DNA of 9,606 nucleotides, from contig CAYLJJ010000155.1 of assembly GCA_964384025.1 (NCBI GenBank), positions 1-9,606 of the forward strand, given 5' to 3'. The notes beneath the pieces are model-generated. The model worked only from the letters and a program-made list of their open reading frames with translations. It had not been told where the DNA came from and made no database searches. The position numbers and the translations under genes are program-made. Below are positions 1 through 6,694 of the stretch, piece after piece. The stretch comes from CAYLJJ01 sp964384025. GTDB lineage: Bacteria > Myxococcota_A > Bradymonadia > UBA7976 > UBA1532. Within the stretch, counting starts at the first letter, position 1; every line of letters begins with the position of its first letter.

Positions 1-1480
1 TCAGTTTCGTCCTAAGTCTGCTTAATCTAACGCCTATGCTGAGAGTTACACCCTTTAAGAGCCAGTCACTGTAGTTGGCGTTCCAATCTGTTCCATTGGG
101 TAAGATATCAATTTTTGGTGAAAAAGCCCTCAGTCCTTTGGCTGCTGCATATATATAATAGAGTCCATACTCATCTAAATTTATATTTTGGGTGGACTGA
201 AGTAGTTCGTTTATATTGGCATTATTAAGATCATATACCCCGTTTTCAGTCCACGCATACCCAGCGAGTCCATTTCCAGCTAACCCATGATTCCAACTTC
301 CATAATAGCAACCGCCAACACCTGTATTTTCATTTAATCGTTCCCGTTGTAATCCTTTGGATACTTCATAGGTTTTAATCCCTAACTTTGTTTCAAGAGT
401 GCGCAATGCTCCAGGTGTGCTTCCATTTGTCGAACAATCTAAAATATTCTGTTGGCAATGATAACCCCACCATCCATTTTCTCCTTGGCAGCGCCTCAAT
501 TCATCAGCTATATCTTGACCAATATCCTTTAGAGTTTGTCCAAACACTCCTTCCCGACCTGTTGGAGCTATATAATCAGGATCTCCAAATAGGGCAAAAG
601 GTTCAGCCCACGCTGTAGATACATAACTTGTAGTTAAAACATCATCAAAAAGCACATTGTCAAAGCCTAAACTTTTTCCAACGACACCAAACTCTCTATT
701 ATCATCAAAATTGCTCTCTCTCTGAGAGAGATTTGCCATGAAAGCATGGATTCCACATTGTGTTAAATGACGATAATAGGGATCAAGGTCTCGATTTCTT
801 CCATGTCCATGCCCTCTTTGTAAGAAAGCATTGATTGCATTACCTGAGCTGTACAAGTCATGAAACTCATCCATCCAGCAGGTATGCACCCTGTGACCCA
901 AGTTGTCATCTTCGTAATGTACAAAACGACGGAACATCCACCAAAGAGCTCTGTCGATTGCACGATTTGAATGAACTCGTCTGGTGATAGATGGATCTGT
1001 ATCTCTGTAATATTGTCCGTAGGCAATGATCTGTTCCTGATTACAGTCAGGAGTATACCCATCGCTAAATATAGGACAGATTCGCCCAACTTGAATATGC
1101 ACAGGCATTACTGCAACAGCAATTTCATCTGCACAGATCACTCTTACCTTTGGATAGTAAGTTATATCTATAAAAGAATCTGGATATTGAACGTCGAGAT
1201 GCAGGGGAGCAAAAAAAGCATTTCCATTGGCATTTCGGAAGTGTTCATCTGGATCATTCCAGTCTCCATCTCCATTGATATCCCATTGATAGCGATAGAG
1301 ACCCTCACATTGCCCTCCTTCAGCGATGGCTTGTAGGGCGGTCCTGTAGCCATTAATCGCCGGATGGGGAATTTCGACATTTTCTTGCACCCAGGGGATA
1401 GAACTTACCCTGAGTGGAGTTTGAGCTTGGACGCTCCCCAGGAAGGCATAGAGAAGGCTGATTGAAATAAAAGATTTCAT
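1..1480 (-). CDS. Secreted protein with probable alpha/alpha-toroid (squalene-cyclase-like) fold; 3' end beyond window
   Basis: I translated this frame by hand: it is open for 493 codons from the ATG at 1480 to the left edge with no stop, so the C-terminus is missing. Residues 1-19 form a Sec signal peptide (MKSFISISLLYAFLGSVQA, then QT). Residues 66-81 (WDINGDGDWNDPDEHF) are an Asp/Asn-rich, probably Ca-binding loop inside an Ig/PKD-like N-terminal segment. From about 173 the pattern AIDRALWWM, NAINAFLQRGH, DPYYRH, APTGREGVFG (305-314), GWWGY (336-340), WNHGLAGNGLAGYAW (396-410) and YYIYAAAKGLRAF (441-453) resembles the helical-hairpin repeats of prenyltransferase/squalene-cyclase-like secreted proteins of Myxococcota. 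That is recognition from memory, and no enzymatic DXDD motif is visible, so an enzyme activity is not claimed. GAGG lies about 10 bases before the ATG. The gene is AT-richer than its neighbours: rows 61-120 and 121-180 count 43% and 37% GC, against 63% for row 1921-1980. The last roughly 17 residues no longer resemble the family. Confidence 0.75.
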   Translation of the reverse strand, partial: MKSFISISLLYAFLGSVQAQTPLRVSSIPWVQENVEIPHPAINGYRTALQAIAEGGQCEGLYRYQWDINGDGDWNDPDEHFRNANGNAFFAPLHLDVQYPDSFIDITYYPKVRVICADEIAVAVMPVHIQVGRICPIFSDGYTPDCNQEQIIAYGQYYRDTDPSITRRVHSNRAIDRALWWMFRRFVHYEDDNLGHRVHTCWMDEFHDLYSSGNAINAFLQRGHGHGRNRDLDPYYRHLTQCGIHAFMANLSQRESNFDDNREFGVVGKSLGFDNVLFDDVLTTSYVSTAWAEPFALFGDPDYIAPTGREGVFGQTLKDIGQDIADELRRCQGENGWWGYHCQQNILDCSTNGSTPGALRTLETKLGIKTYEVSKGLQRERLNENTGVGGCYYGSWNHGLAGNGLAGYAWTENGVYDLNNANINELLQSTQNINLDEYGLYYIYAAAKGLRAFSPKIDILPNGTDWNANYSDWLLKGVTLSIGVRLSRLRTKL

Positions 1481-1496
1481 TTGATGATCCTCAGGG

Positions 1497-1509
1497 TGTC
1501 ATAATGACA
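1497..1509. promoter_or_regulatory. Perfect 13-bp palindrome, operator-like
   Basis: TGTCATAATGACA is a perfect inverted repeat (6-bp arms around one A). It sits between the candidate -10 box (1527-1532) and the ATG at 1480 of the secreted toroid-like gene, so it falls just downstream of the expected transcription start. The position suits a repressor operator. No regulator gene is present in the window and the binding protein is unknown. Confidence 0.35.
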
Positions 1510-1526
1510 ACCGGCCTATTTAGATA

Positions 1527-1554
1527 TTTATAGACCAAAATCAAGTTGGATCAA
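1527..1554 (-). promoter_or_regulatory. Candidate sigma70-like promoter of the secreted toroid-like gene
   Basis: Read on the minus strand, TTGATC (1554-1549) and TATAAA (1532-1527) are separated by 16 bases in an AT-rich stretch, about 50 bases before the ATG at 1480. The boxes fit the housekeeping consensus moderately well. The 235-base gap after the upstream phosphoesterase gene also argues for a separate promoter. Prediction only. Confidence 0.35.
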
Positions 1555-1675
1555 AATTTTATAGTGGGCGAGCTTCTCAGCTTTCTCTAAACTCGCTGAA
1601 TTAAAAAGTTTGCATCAACAAAAAAATAGCCTTGCTGAGCCTTTTTAACCTTCATTCTGATTCCCGTTGTGATCG

Positions 1676-1691
1676 GCCTAGATCGCTAGGC
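1676..1691. other. Hairpin downstream of the phosphoesterase gene
   Basis: GCCTAG-ATCG-CTAGGC is a perfect 6-bp stem with a 4-base loop, 25 bases after the stop codon of the minus-strand phosphoesterase gene. On the minus strand no U-tract follows directly; the T-run at 1627-1620 is about 50 bases further on. It could be a 3' stabilising hairpin or part of a factor-dependent terminator, but it is not a classic intrinsic terminator. The rest of 1481-1715 holds only the promoter and palindrome listed separately. Confidence 0.3.
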
Positions 1692-1715
1692 GAGGTGTAG
1701 TTCGGCGGTGTGGTT

Positions 1716-2867
1716 TTAGGGAGAGTTTGTTTTCTTCCCTTGGATGCCGATCTTTTCAAAGAAGAGGTTCTCTACTGTGGTCTTGCCGATGGCCCAGAGA
1801 GCATCTTTGTCTCGACAGCGGGCGAAGAGCCCCAGGGGGATACGAAAGCCTCCCTTATTGCGACGGCCTCCACCATAGTGACGCCCCGCCGCATCGGCAC
1901 CAAAGAGGGTCTTAAGCCAAGCGTCGGGATCTAGAGTGGCACTGTTGGTGCGCAGGGAGCCATCCACGACCTCGCCATTGACGATGCCAAAGACCACCAC
2001 AGTATCGATCCCCTCATGCCGAAGAAGAAAGTCCGAAGTCTGAGCGATCCCATCGCGATCTTCGTCTCGAACAAAGCCAACCCCAGCGAAAAGAAAGGTT
2101 CCTCGAATCACCTTCTGGTTTAGGCCTCGCTGGATAATCTCCATCGTCCGAGTGGAGATGGATTGCTTGCTGATCAGACGCAGCAGATCGAAGTCGAGGA
2201 AGCTCCTGAGGTAGGCGGCGGCCTTAAAATCTAAGGCTGAGGCCAACATAAAATCGTCTGTGTCAGAGCGGATGCCATGCATCAAGGCGGTAGCTAGGAG
2301 AGCATCCTCTCGGTTCTCCAAAGAGAGAGAAAGCGGAGAGTGCTCTAAGTACTCTGCGTAGATACTTGATGTAGCCCCTACATCCTCACGGATATCAAAG
2401 AAGCGCGTCGTATAGCCTCCTACGGATCTATGATGATCCACCAATGTGAGGACAGGAGGAGGCTTCTTGACGCGGATGGGCAGCTCAGGGGATTGGGTGT
2501 CTACAAAGGACATATAATCAAAGTCGGAGAGATCCATATCTGCACGATATTGATGCAGACGAGCCTCCAAGACTTTGACCAAGGCGCGGTTCTCAGGGTG
2601 GCTGATCTCATCGAAGTAGACGATATGGCACTCAATCTCAAAGTGAGTGGCGAAGCGTCGATGGGCCAAGGCGCTGGCGATGCTGTCTGGATCAGGGTGC
2701 CCCTTGATGGCGATCAGGAGACGGCTGCCTCGGGCAGACTCCAAGGTCTCAAGGAAGGAGCTGAGACGCTCGGGCGCTTCACCTGGAGGCCGCGCGCTGG
2801 ATGTCGCTCCCTCTGGCTCTTTGATCAGCGACTGTTCTTCCGTGGCGCTGCTCGGCAGTGGGCCCAT
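1716..2867 (-). CDS. DHH-family phosphoesterase (DHH-DHHA1), NrnA-like
   Basis: This is probably a soluble metal-dependent phosphodiesterase or phosphatase. NrnA-like relatives act on short oligoribonucleotides, pAp or cyclic dinucleotides; the substrate here is not determined. With the start at 2867 (383 aa), motif I is GHPDPDSIAS (56-65), the next Asp is in FVDTQ (D123), the signature DHH is at 144-146, and SDTDDF (201-206) supplies further acidic residues. The DHHA1 nucleotide-binding motif GGGRRNKGG is at 332-340. Start choice: the frame is open to an ATG at 2963, giving 32 more residues and an 11-base overlap with the upstream peptidase gene, but no ribosome site precedes it. The ATG at 2867 has AGGAG five bases upstream. 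Same strand and close spacing suggest an operon with the peptidase gene. Motif I is unusual: compared with the common THDNPDPDALAS form, the His sits two positions later. No CBS or membrane domain is seen. Confidence 0.88.
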   Translation of the reverse strand: MGPLPSSATEEQSLIKEPEGATSSARPPGEAPERLSSFLETLESARGSRLLIAIKGHPDPDSIASALAHRRFATHFEIECHIVYFDEISHPENRALVKVLEARLHQYRADMDLSDFDYMSFVDTQSPELPIRVKKPPPVLTLVDHHRSVGGYTTRFFDIREDVGATSSIYAEYLEHSPLSLSLENREDALLATALMHGIRSDTDDFMLASALDFKAAAYLRSFLDFDLLRLISKQSISTRTMEIIQRGLNQKVIRGTFLFAGVGFVRDEDRDGIAQTSDFLLRHEGIDTVVVFGIVNGEVVDGSLRTNSATLDPDAWLKTLFGADAAGRHYGGGRRNKGGFRIPLGLFARCRDKDALWAIGKTTVENLFFEKIGIQGKKTNSP

Positions 2868-2872
2868 GAGCT

Positions 2873-2877
2873 CTCCT
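2873..2877 (-). promoter_or_regulatory. Ribosome binding site deciding the DHH gene start
   Basis: AGGAG on the minus strand, 5 bases before the ATG at 2867. It favours this start over the longer one at 2963, which has no purine-rich site in front of it. Confidence 0.6.
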
Positions 2878-2952
2878 ATGGGGGTTAGAGTAGTGCAGCC
2901 GTGGAAGGTTAGCTCTGGTGGAACGGCTGCGCAAGTCTGCTTCCCTGGAGCT

Positions 2953-3984
2953 CTAGAGTTCATCTGTGTAATCAGCGAGAGCCAGCGCTAGACCTCGGGT
3001 GAGCCGCGCTAAACGAGGATAATCGAGGGTATCCGCGCGATCTGTGGGTTCATGATAGTTTTGGTTTCGATAAAAAGCGGTGTCTGTGATCATCATGGCA
3101 GGGTAGCCCATCTGCCAAAAGTTACGATGATCTGAGAAATCCACTCCCGGAATCATCTTATGCCCTATGAGCAGCTCGCTGGGAAACTGAACCCGTGCTC
3201 GAAAATGCTTCAAGAGATCCCGCACGAGGGCACGGGAGTCCCAATCTCCGACAAAGGTGATGAAGTCTCCTCGATCTGGATAGACCAAGCTCAAAGGAGG
3301 AGGATAGCTTTGGCTTCCCGCCTCTCCCCGGTAGTAGCCCAGCATCTCCAAAGCGAGCATCCCTTGGATCTCATCTCCTCGGCTCAAGCAACCCCGAGCG
3401 TTAACAAAGCTGCCCATCTCATCACTGCCAAAGAAGGGGGGTTCTTCGTTGACGAAGGCCACAAAGCGTAAGCTGATTTTACGAGGCTCCTTGAGGAGAC
3501 GTGCGATCTCTAAGAGGGCGGCGACACCACTGGCGTTATCATCCGCTCCGGGGGTGGCCTCTACGCTATCATAGTGGGCGCCGATAAGGAGGATTCGCTC
3601 TGGAGATTCGCTGCCACGGCGCTCAGCGATGAGGTTCTCTACGCTCTGCCCTCCAACCTTATAGGGCTCTGATTGAACCTCTAGACCCGTCGCCTGAAGT
3701 TGAGCCCGAATATACTCTCGCGCGGAAGCCAGCGCCTTGGGGTGTTTGCCGATGTCGCGAGGGCCGATCTGCTCTGCCAACTGCCAAACATCCTCCTTAA
3801 GGCGAGCCATGCTCTCCTTCTCCTCAGGGCTGAGTGCCTTAAAAGGACCCGCATAGCGCTCTCCAGGCCCTTTGGAGATCCAGATGAGGAGCCCATAAAG
3901 GAGTAGAAAGAGGGCCGCCAATATAAGCGGGATTCTCAACAACATCCAAAACCACCCGCGCTTATTCTTGGGGAATACCTTCAC
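2953..3984 (-). CDS. Membrane-anchored M28-family zinc aminopeptidase
   Basis: This is a 343-residue protein predicted to release N-terminal amino acids from peptides with two zinc ions, on the outer face of the inner membrane. One hydrophobic segment at about residues 13-36, after a Lys/Arg-rich start, looks like an uncleaved anchor. The M28 ligand set is complete: H137 with D139 (GAHYDS), bridging D148 (GADDNASG), E180/E181 (NEEPPF, general base and ligand), E213 (LEMLGY) and H311 (NYHEPTDRADTLDY). VDFSDHRNFW (281-290) matches the usual SDHxxF segment. Start is GTG at 3984, preceded by AGAGGG four bases away; an ATG two bases upstream is out of frame and hits TGA at once. It appears to be the first gene of a minus-strand operon with the DHH phosphoesterase and is divergent from the kinase gene. 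Peptide substrate and physiological role cannot be read from sequence. Confidence 0.9.
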   Translation of the reverse strand: MKVFPKNKRGWFWMLLRIPLILAALFLLLYGLLIWISKGPGERYAGPFKALSPEEKESMARLKEDVWQLAEQIGPRDIGKHPKALASAREYIRAQLQATGLEVQSEPYKVGGQSVENLIAERRGSESPERILLIGAHYDSVEATPGADDNASGVAALLEIARLLKEPRKISLRFVAFVNEEPPFFGSDEMGSFVNARGCLSRGDEIQGMLALEMLGYYRGEAGSQSYPPPLSLVYPDRGDFITFVGDWDSRALVRDLLKHFRARVQFPSELLIGHKMIPGVDFSDHRNFWQMGYPAMMITDTAFYRNQNYHEPTDRADTLDYPRLARLTRGLALALADYTDEL

Positions 3985-3988
3985 ATTT

Positions 3989-3994
3989 CCCTCT
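3989..3994 (-). promoter_or_regulatory. Ribosome binding site of the M28 peptidase gene
   Basis: AGAGGG on the minus strand, four bases before the GTG start at 3984. It supports the non-ATG start. Confidence 0.55.
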
Positions 3995-4003
3995 GCTTTC
4001 GTG

Positions 4004-4027
4004 CTTCAGATCTGGAAGATATTGACA
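4004..4027. promoter_or_regulatory. Candidate control site in the divergent peptidase/kinase gap
   Basis: The 126-base gap 3985-4110 must drive both divergent genes. It holds a near-palindrome CTTCAGATCTGGAAG (4004-4018; core CAGATCTG, one unpaired G) directly followed by TTGACA (4022-4027), a perfect -35 hexamer on the plus strand. Seventeen bases later the expected -10 position reads CATCCC, which is poor, so the -35 may belong to an activator-dependent promoter or be chance. No convincing minus-strand promoter was found. Confidence 0.25.
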
Positions 4028-4110
4028 TAAGCGCGCTGACAACGCATCCCCGTTGGACCTCAGCGGCAGAGCCGGTTATTCTCCCCGAGCCGATAGATTG
4101 GCGAGGTCGA

Positions 4111-6075
4111 TTGCAGAACCCCCAACCGTTTGGAAAATACCTGCTCCTGGAGCGCATCAGCGTTGGCGGGATGGCGGAGGTCTTCAAGGGGCTCTTGGGC
4201 GGCATTGGGGGATTCAGCCGCTTTGTCGCCATCAAAAAGATCCTCCCCCACTTGGCTGAGGATCAGCGCTTCTTAGAGATGTTCAGCTCTGAGGCGAGGC
4301 TCGCTCTCCAGCTCAATCACGCCAACATCGTTCAGACTTTGGAGTTGGACCAACACAAAGGCGATCATTTCATCGCCATGGAGTATATCGCGGGCAAAGA
4401 CCTGCTCTCTCTCCATAACTATTTTCGACGGCAGAAGCAGCGGATGGCTGTAGATCTGATCGCCTATATTGCTGCGCGAGTAGCGGGCGCTTTGGACTAC
4501 GCTCACAGAAAGCGGGGAGAGGATGGTCAGCCGCTCAATGTCATCCATCGAGATATCTCTCCTCAGAATGTCCTGATCTCTTTTGATGGGGTTGTCAAGC
4601 TGATCGATTTTGGGATCGCCAAAGCCCGCAGCAATGAGCACGAACCCACACAAGCCGGAGTCCTTAAAGGCAAATTTGGCTATATGTCACCCGAGCAGGT
4701 TTTAGGAAACCCCATAGACCAGCGCTCCGACATCTTCTCTCTCGGGACTGTCATCCATGAGATGCTCACGGGGCAGCGTCTCTTCTTTGGTGAGAATCAA
4801 TTTCAAACTTTAGATCTAGTTGAGAAGGCCCAGGTTTCTCCTCCCAGCAAATCAAATCCTGAGGTTAACCATCATCTGGATCACATCATCCAAAAGGCCC
4901 TGGCGCGTGAGCCAGATCAGCGCTACTCCAGCGCGGCGGCCTTGGCTGAAGATCTGGAGCGTTATCTTCACTCCAGGGGACAGAGCCTCTCTCACCGCCC
5001 CTTGTCGGATTGGATGGCTAAGCATTTCTCTGAGCAGATCGCTGAAGAGAAAGAGAAGAATGGGGGGTGGATCGATCTCAGCCAACCGGAAGAGGAGGAT
5101 GAGGAGACCTCCCTCTGGGATCAGAGGAGCCAGGATCTGAGCCTCCCTCCTCCTGAACCTCCTCCCTCTGAACCTCCTCCAAGCTGGATCCACACAGAGG
5201 AGGAGACAGGGAAACAGGAGCCGGTCAAGTGGATCAACGCGGAGACCGCACAGGAGGAGCTGAACTCCCTGAACTCCTTAGAGCCTCATCACAATCCCCT
5301 CCCTCTTCTGCCTTCTCAGAGCCCAAACAACCGCCGAGACCTTCTCATCGCGGGGATCATCTTTAGCCTCGCCATCGTCGGCGCGATCTTCGCTTTCCTG
5401 ATGACCGAGAGTCCTGGCGATGAAGCTGGATTGATCATCCGTGTAGAGCCAGAGAAGGGGATCATAGTCTCCCTTGATCAGCAGCCCTTGGGGACTCAAA
5501 GCCCTGTAGTCGCCAAAAATCTTAAGCCGGGCAGCTATAAATTGCTGGTTAAGGGAGAGGGCTTTCACAGCTGGTCAGATCAGATCCTGCTCAAGGCGGG
5601 CGCGCTTGAGAAGCGAGAGGTTCGCCTTGAGCCGATGGAGCGTGCCCCAGCCTTGCTCTCTCTTCAGGTCTATCCTCCCCAAGCTCGCGTTCGCCTCAAT
5701 GGTCAGCTTCTGAGCCCCAAACAGCAGCGAAGCGCGCTCTCTCTCCGAGGAGGAGAGGCGGCTGAGATACGTTTGGAGACAGATGGCTACCAACCGCTGC
5801 TTCATAAGATCACTCTGGCTTCTGGTGAGAGAAAAACCCTGAGCCTTAAGATGAGCCCCACCCGAGGGACTCTCTTTATCGATTCAGAGCCCCCCGCAGA
5901 TGTCTATCTCAACGACCGGCGGGTAGGACGCAGCCCTTACAATGTTCGCTCCCTAGATGTCACGCGCCCCTGGAAGATCCAGGTCAAGCGTAACGGCTAT
6001 CTTCCCTATGAGGAGCTGATCCGTTTTGGAGATCGACGCTTTATTCAGTTGGAGTGCAAGCTCAAGCGCCATTAA
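4111..6075 (+). CDS. Transmembrane Hanks-type Ser/Thr protein kinase with three PEGA domains
   Basis: This is a 654-residue signalling kinase. The cytoplasmic catalytic domain spans about 8-287: Gly-rich loop ISVGGMAEVFKG (16-27), ATP-anchoring K42 (VAIKK), helix-C E61, HRDISPQN (146-153; catalytic D148, N153), DFG (166-168) and SPEQ (193-196). All key residues are present, so it should be active. The HRD Arg suggests activation-loop phosphorylation. A low-complexity acidic and Pro-rich linker follows (322-405), with PPPEPPPSEPPPS at 346-358 encoded by a 15-base repeat. One membrane segment lies at 411-431. Outside it are three PEGA-like beta domains at about 440-507, 513-580 and 584-650; each has the 'V.LNG...G..P' core, and the third is the clearest (DVYLNDRRVGRSPYNV). 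PEGA is usually an extracytoplasmic binding module, so a ligand or cell-wall sensor role is inferred. Start is TTG at 4111 with GCGAGG four bases upstream. No intrinsic terminator is visible after the stop. Confidence 0.92.
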   Translation: MQNPQPFGKYLLLERISVGGMAEVFKGLLGGIGGFSRFVAIKKILPHLAEDQRFLEMFSSEARLALQLNHANIVQTLELDQHKGDHFIAMEYIAGKDLLSLHNYFRRQKQRMAVDLIAYIAARVAGALDYAHRKRGEDGQPLNVIHRDISPQNVLISFDGVVKLIDFGIAKARSNEHEPTQAGVLKGKFGYMSPEQVLGNPIDQRSDIFSLGTVIHEMLTGQRLFFGENQFQTLDLVEKAQVSPPSKSNPEVNHHLDHIIQKALAREPDQRYSSAAALAEDLERYLHSRGQSLSHRPLSDWMAKHFSEQIAEEKEKNGGWIDLSQPEEEDEETSLWDQRSQDLSLPPPEPPPSEPPPSWIHTEEETGKQEPVKWINAETAQEELNSLNSLEPHHNPLPLLPSQSPNNRRDLLIAGIIFSLAIVGAIFAFLMTESPGDEAGLIIRVEPEKGIIVSLDQQPLGTQSPVVAKNLKPGSYKLLVKGEGFHSWSDQILLKAGALEKREVRLEPMERAPALLSLQVYPPQARVRLNGQLLSPKQQRSALSLRGGEAAEIRLETDGYQPLLHKITLASGERKTLSLKMSPTRGTLFIDSEPPADVYLNDRRVGRSPYNVRSLDVTRPWKIQVKRNGYLPYEELIRFGDRRFIQLECKLKRH

Positions 6076-6203
6076 ATTTCTCATTTCGGCCCCCTCAATC
6101 AACTCTGATTTTGCCAAGATGCTTAAGGCTCAATATGCGTTTTAGGGTCTTCTTCTCAGAGGCGAAAATAGCATGACTAGGTAATGATTCTCGTGTTATT
6201 CTG

Positions 6204-6579
6204 ATGGGATGGGAGATTGCGTATGCTTTTGAAAAATTCAAGATCTGATGGATGACAGTCAGTGCTTTGATCGACTCCGTGAGATGCGCTGGCCGGAAGA
6301 CTGAATATGTCCATTCTGTGATGGACATAGAGTAATTCGACGAGGCTGGGATGATAAGCACCCAGAAAAGCAGCGTTATGAATGCAATGGGTACTTTAGT
6401 CGGTTTGATGATTTAACAAGGACAATATTTCAGGGCACCATCAGCCATTAAAGGTATGGATGCTAGTACTGTATTTTATGGGACTGAACCTATCCAATAG
6501 TCAAATATCAAAAGAACTAGATCTGAATAAAGATGATGTTTTCAAAATGACCATATTGCTGAGAGAGGGGGAGGTGAAA
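6204..6579 (+). pseudogene. Decayed N-terminal fragment of an IS1595-family transposase
   Basis: Three frames must be joined to read it. Frame one, from an ATG at 6204, reads MGWEIAYAFEKFKI and stops at 6246. A one-base loss shifts to frame two at 6248 (MDDSQCFDRLREMRWPED), then TGA at 6302, then ICPFCDGHRVIRRGWDD and FDDLTRTIFQG. A second one-base loss at about 6434 shifts to frame three (HHQPLKVWMLVLYFMGLNL, LDLNKDD, LREGEVK). This order (zinc ribbon, then helix-turn-helix with 'LKVWxxxLYFMGLNLSN.QI..ELDLN') is what I know from IS1595-group transposases. The second zinc-ribbon pair is broken: CNGY has Tyr (TAC, 6392-6394) where Cys is expected. Similarity ends near 6579 and the catalytic DDE part is absent; frame three ends at TAA 6625. 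Terminal repeats were not found. The fragment is inactive and old. Positions 6076-6203 before it show nothing recognisable. Confidence 0.8.
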
Positions 6580-6694
6580 TCCCTCCAGGCGACTCTCCGT
6601 TTTTTCAAACGCTTAAAAAATATTTAATCTTTTTCTGACAGATCATCTCCGCTCCCCCCAAGCCTCATATGTAAGAAACCTTGAAGGAGGAAAA
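6580..6694 (+). other. AT-rich leader region of the lipoprotein gene
   Basis: After transposase similarity ends there is an AT-rich stretch (6601-6635, with TTAAAAAATATTTAAT at 6613-6628) that could hold the lipoprotein promoter. I could not place a convincing -35/-10 pair with normal spacing. Apart from the ribosome site just before 6695, nothing else stands out. Confidence 0.3.
6684..6690 (+). promoter_or_regulatory. Strong ribosome binding site of the lipoprotein gene
   Basis: AAGGAGG, a full Shine-Dalgarno match, four bases before GTG at 6695. It fixes the non-ATG start, which is directly followed by a lipoprotein signal peptide. Confidence 0.75.

Noticed and set aside
763..1380. Open frames of 70-121 codons on both strands inside the secreted toroid-like gene.
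   Set aside because: They overlap a continuous 493-codon frame with signal peptide and family-like pattern; their products look like out-of-frame translation.
1619..1656. A-run/T-run stretch considered as a terminator for the DHH gene.
   Set aside because: Beyond the outer A/T pairing no stable GC stem forms between the two runs.
2430..2991. Plus-strand open frames (114 and 152 codons) opposite the DHH gene.
   Set aside because: They are antisense to a well-supported enzyme with intact motifs and have no recognisable domain.
6095..6361. Minus-strand 88-codon frame after the kinase gene.
   Set aside because: It lies opposite the transposase relic, which explains the sequence better, and the product has no recognisable features.
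6568..6587. GGAGG...CCTCC hairpin in the transposase relic, considered as a terminator.
   Set aside because: The stem is only 5 bp and the T-run begins about 13 bases later, so it does not form an intrinsic terminator.
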